From: Ampullimonas aquatilis
GTDB taxonomy: Bacteria > Pseudomonadota > Gammaproteobacteria > Burkholderiales > Burkholderiaceae_D
Length of the DNA stretch: 64,000 nt
Assembly (NCBI RefSeq): GCF_049675895.1
Contig: NZ_CP183834.1
Span: forward strand, 2,542,001-2,606,000
Direction: 5' to 3'
The notes beneath the pieces were generated by a model. It did no database searches and was not told the origin of the DNA. It saw only the letters and a list, made by a program, of their open reading frames with translations. Made by a program: the position numbers and the translations under genes. Below are positions 63,298 to 64,000 of this stretch, piece by piece (the first letter of the stretch is position 1; each line of letters starts with the position of its first letter).

Positions 63298-63995
63298 CTT
63301 TGCTGAATATCTCGACAGAATGGTCAGCCTGGCTCGACTGGACTGTCGTCAGCCTCTGCCTGGCAGCGATCGCCTTGTATGAATGGCGTACAGAGCAGCA
63401 AAGATCACGTGCTCCCCAGCAGATTGCCCGCCATACTCATGGACTGATTCGCGCCAACTGGGTCAGACATACCATGGCCAAGCCCGGCAACGAAGTCATG
63501 GCGGTACAAACTTTACGCAATTCCATGATGGCGGCCAGCATCACTGCCTCGACTGCCATCTTGACGCTGATGGGCACGCTGTCCTATGTTGCGCCAAGAT
63601 TAACGGAAACAATATTGAAAATTTCAATACCTAGCACGACTGAAATCATCCACATGATTTTACTCATGCTGCTCGCTATCGTCCTGTTTGCTGCTTTTGT
63701 TTGTTCGAGTATGGCAGTACGTTTTTATAATCACCTGGGCTATATGATGGCCACACCAGAAAATGATGCACGGCGCGCTCAATTGGCTGAGCTGGGTGCA
63801 AGCTATGCCATCAAGGCAGGTGATCAATATAGTTTGTCATTACGCTGTTTTTTCTACATTGCACCACTCATCTGTGGCCTGGCTTATTTACCCTTGATGA
63901 TTCCAGGCACGCTGGCACTATTGGCCATGTTACAGTGGTTTAATGAAGCGCCGATAGAAAGCACCATGCTGAAGCTGAACGATTCAGCTAAGTAA
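63294..63995 (+). CDS. DUF599 membrane protein
   Basis: 233 residues. DUF599 features: an N-terminal membrane segment, then IRANWVRHTMAKPGNEVMAVQTLRNSMMAASITAST and RFYNHLGYMMATPENDARRAQ, and a C-terminal helix pair. About four membrane segments in all. Function unknown. The ATG overlaps the preceding stop, so it is part of the bigR operon; the partnership with sulfur genes is an open clue to function. Confidence 0.88.
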   Translation: MTLLNISTEWSAWLDWTVVSLCLAAIALYEWRTEQQRSRAPQQIARHTHGLIRANWVRHTMAKPGNEVMAVQTLRNSMMAASITASTAILTLMGTLSYVAPRLTETILKISIPSTTEIIHMILLMLLAIVLFAAFVCSSMAVRFYNHLGYMMATPENDARRAQLAELGASYAIKAGDQYSLSLRCFFYIAPLICGLAYLPLMIPGTLALLAMLQWFNEAPIESTMLKLNDSAK

Positions 63996-64000
63996 CTAAA

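Noticed and set aside
1..64000. CRISPR array, prophage or integron
   Set aside because: No regularly spaced identical repeats, no phage structural genes or integrase, and the 80-bp elements lack the attC hairpin and GTTRRRY core and do not border cassettes.

Overview
The window looks like a chromosomal segment of a betaproteobacterium of moderate GC, probably Burkholderiales or a close relative. The evidence is gene content and order: tRNA-Leu, tig, clpP, clpX, lon, hupB, tRNA-Val, tRNA-Asp and ppiD on one strand; the tsaB-rimI-udg chain; hpnCDE squalene genes; and a tamA-tamB pair divergent from clpB. I saw no prophage, complete insertion sequence, CRISPR array or rRNA. The genus is not determinable from what I can see.

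Layout. 1-12.2 kb: a small zinc-ribbon-like protein, ClpB, TamA-TamB, a lipoprotein and HtpG. clpB and htpG both carry sigma32-type promoters. 12.5-16.6 kb: RidA, a TonB-dependent receptor and three small secreted proteins, one of only 56 residues. 16.9-22.1 kb: tRNA-Arg, GalE, an HD-GYP protein, a thioesterase with a Dabb protein, and an acyl-CoA ligase. 22.3-27.7 kb: SelO, a PACE-type efflux protein, an unknown protein, and udg-rimI-tsaB. 27.7-35 kb: malate synthase A divergent from a LysR regulator, a frameshifted DUF2867 gene, MAPEG, ankyrin, TatD, DUF1003 and DUF3149 proteins. 35-44 kb: an MBL-fold lipoprotein coupled to ParC, Pgi, a YbbA-type ABC ATPase divergent from a TesA-type esterase, and PpiD. 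43.9-50.8 kb: the proteostasis block with three tRNAs. 50.9-55.2 kb: an RND efflux pump and its adaptor. 55.3-58.5 kb: hpnCDE. 58.7-60.9 kb: MsrB, YciB, BolA and a parvulin. 61-64 kb: a BigR-type sulfide/persulfide-response locus (MBL hydrolase divergent from an ArsR regulator, two YeeE/YedE half-transporters and a DUF599 protein).

Genes that work together: ClpB, HtpG, Lon, ClpXP, trigger factor and PpiD cover cytoplasmic and inner-membrane protein quality control. TamAB serves outer-membrane assembly. HpnCDE converts farnesyl diphosphate to squalene. The last five genes form a reactive-sulfur detoxification unit with a visible operator and promoter.

The most unusual signal is a family of seven interspersed elements of fixed length (80 bp, one of 81). 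They share end boxes of the form ATAC-N9-GTAT and a central AAGTGC-type core. Five of the seven lie just upstream of, and point toward, a gene. One fills a whole intergenic gap and supplies the ribosome binding site of the next gene. One sits at the 3' end of a broken gene. One degenerate copy lies inside the coding sequence of the uracil-DNA glycosylase. I do not recognise this family.
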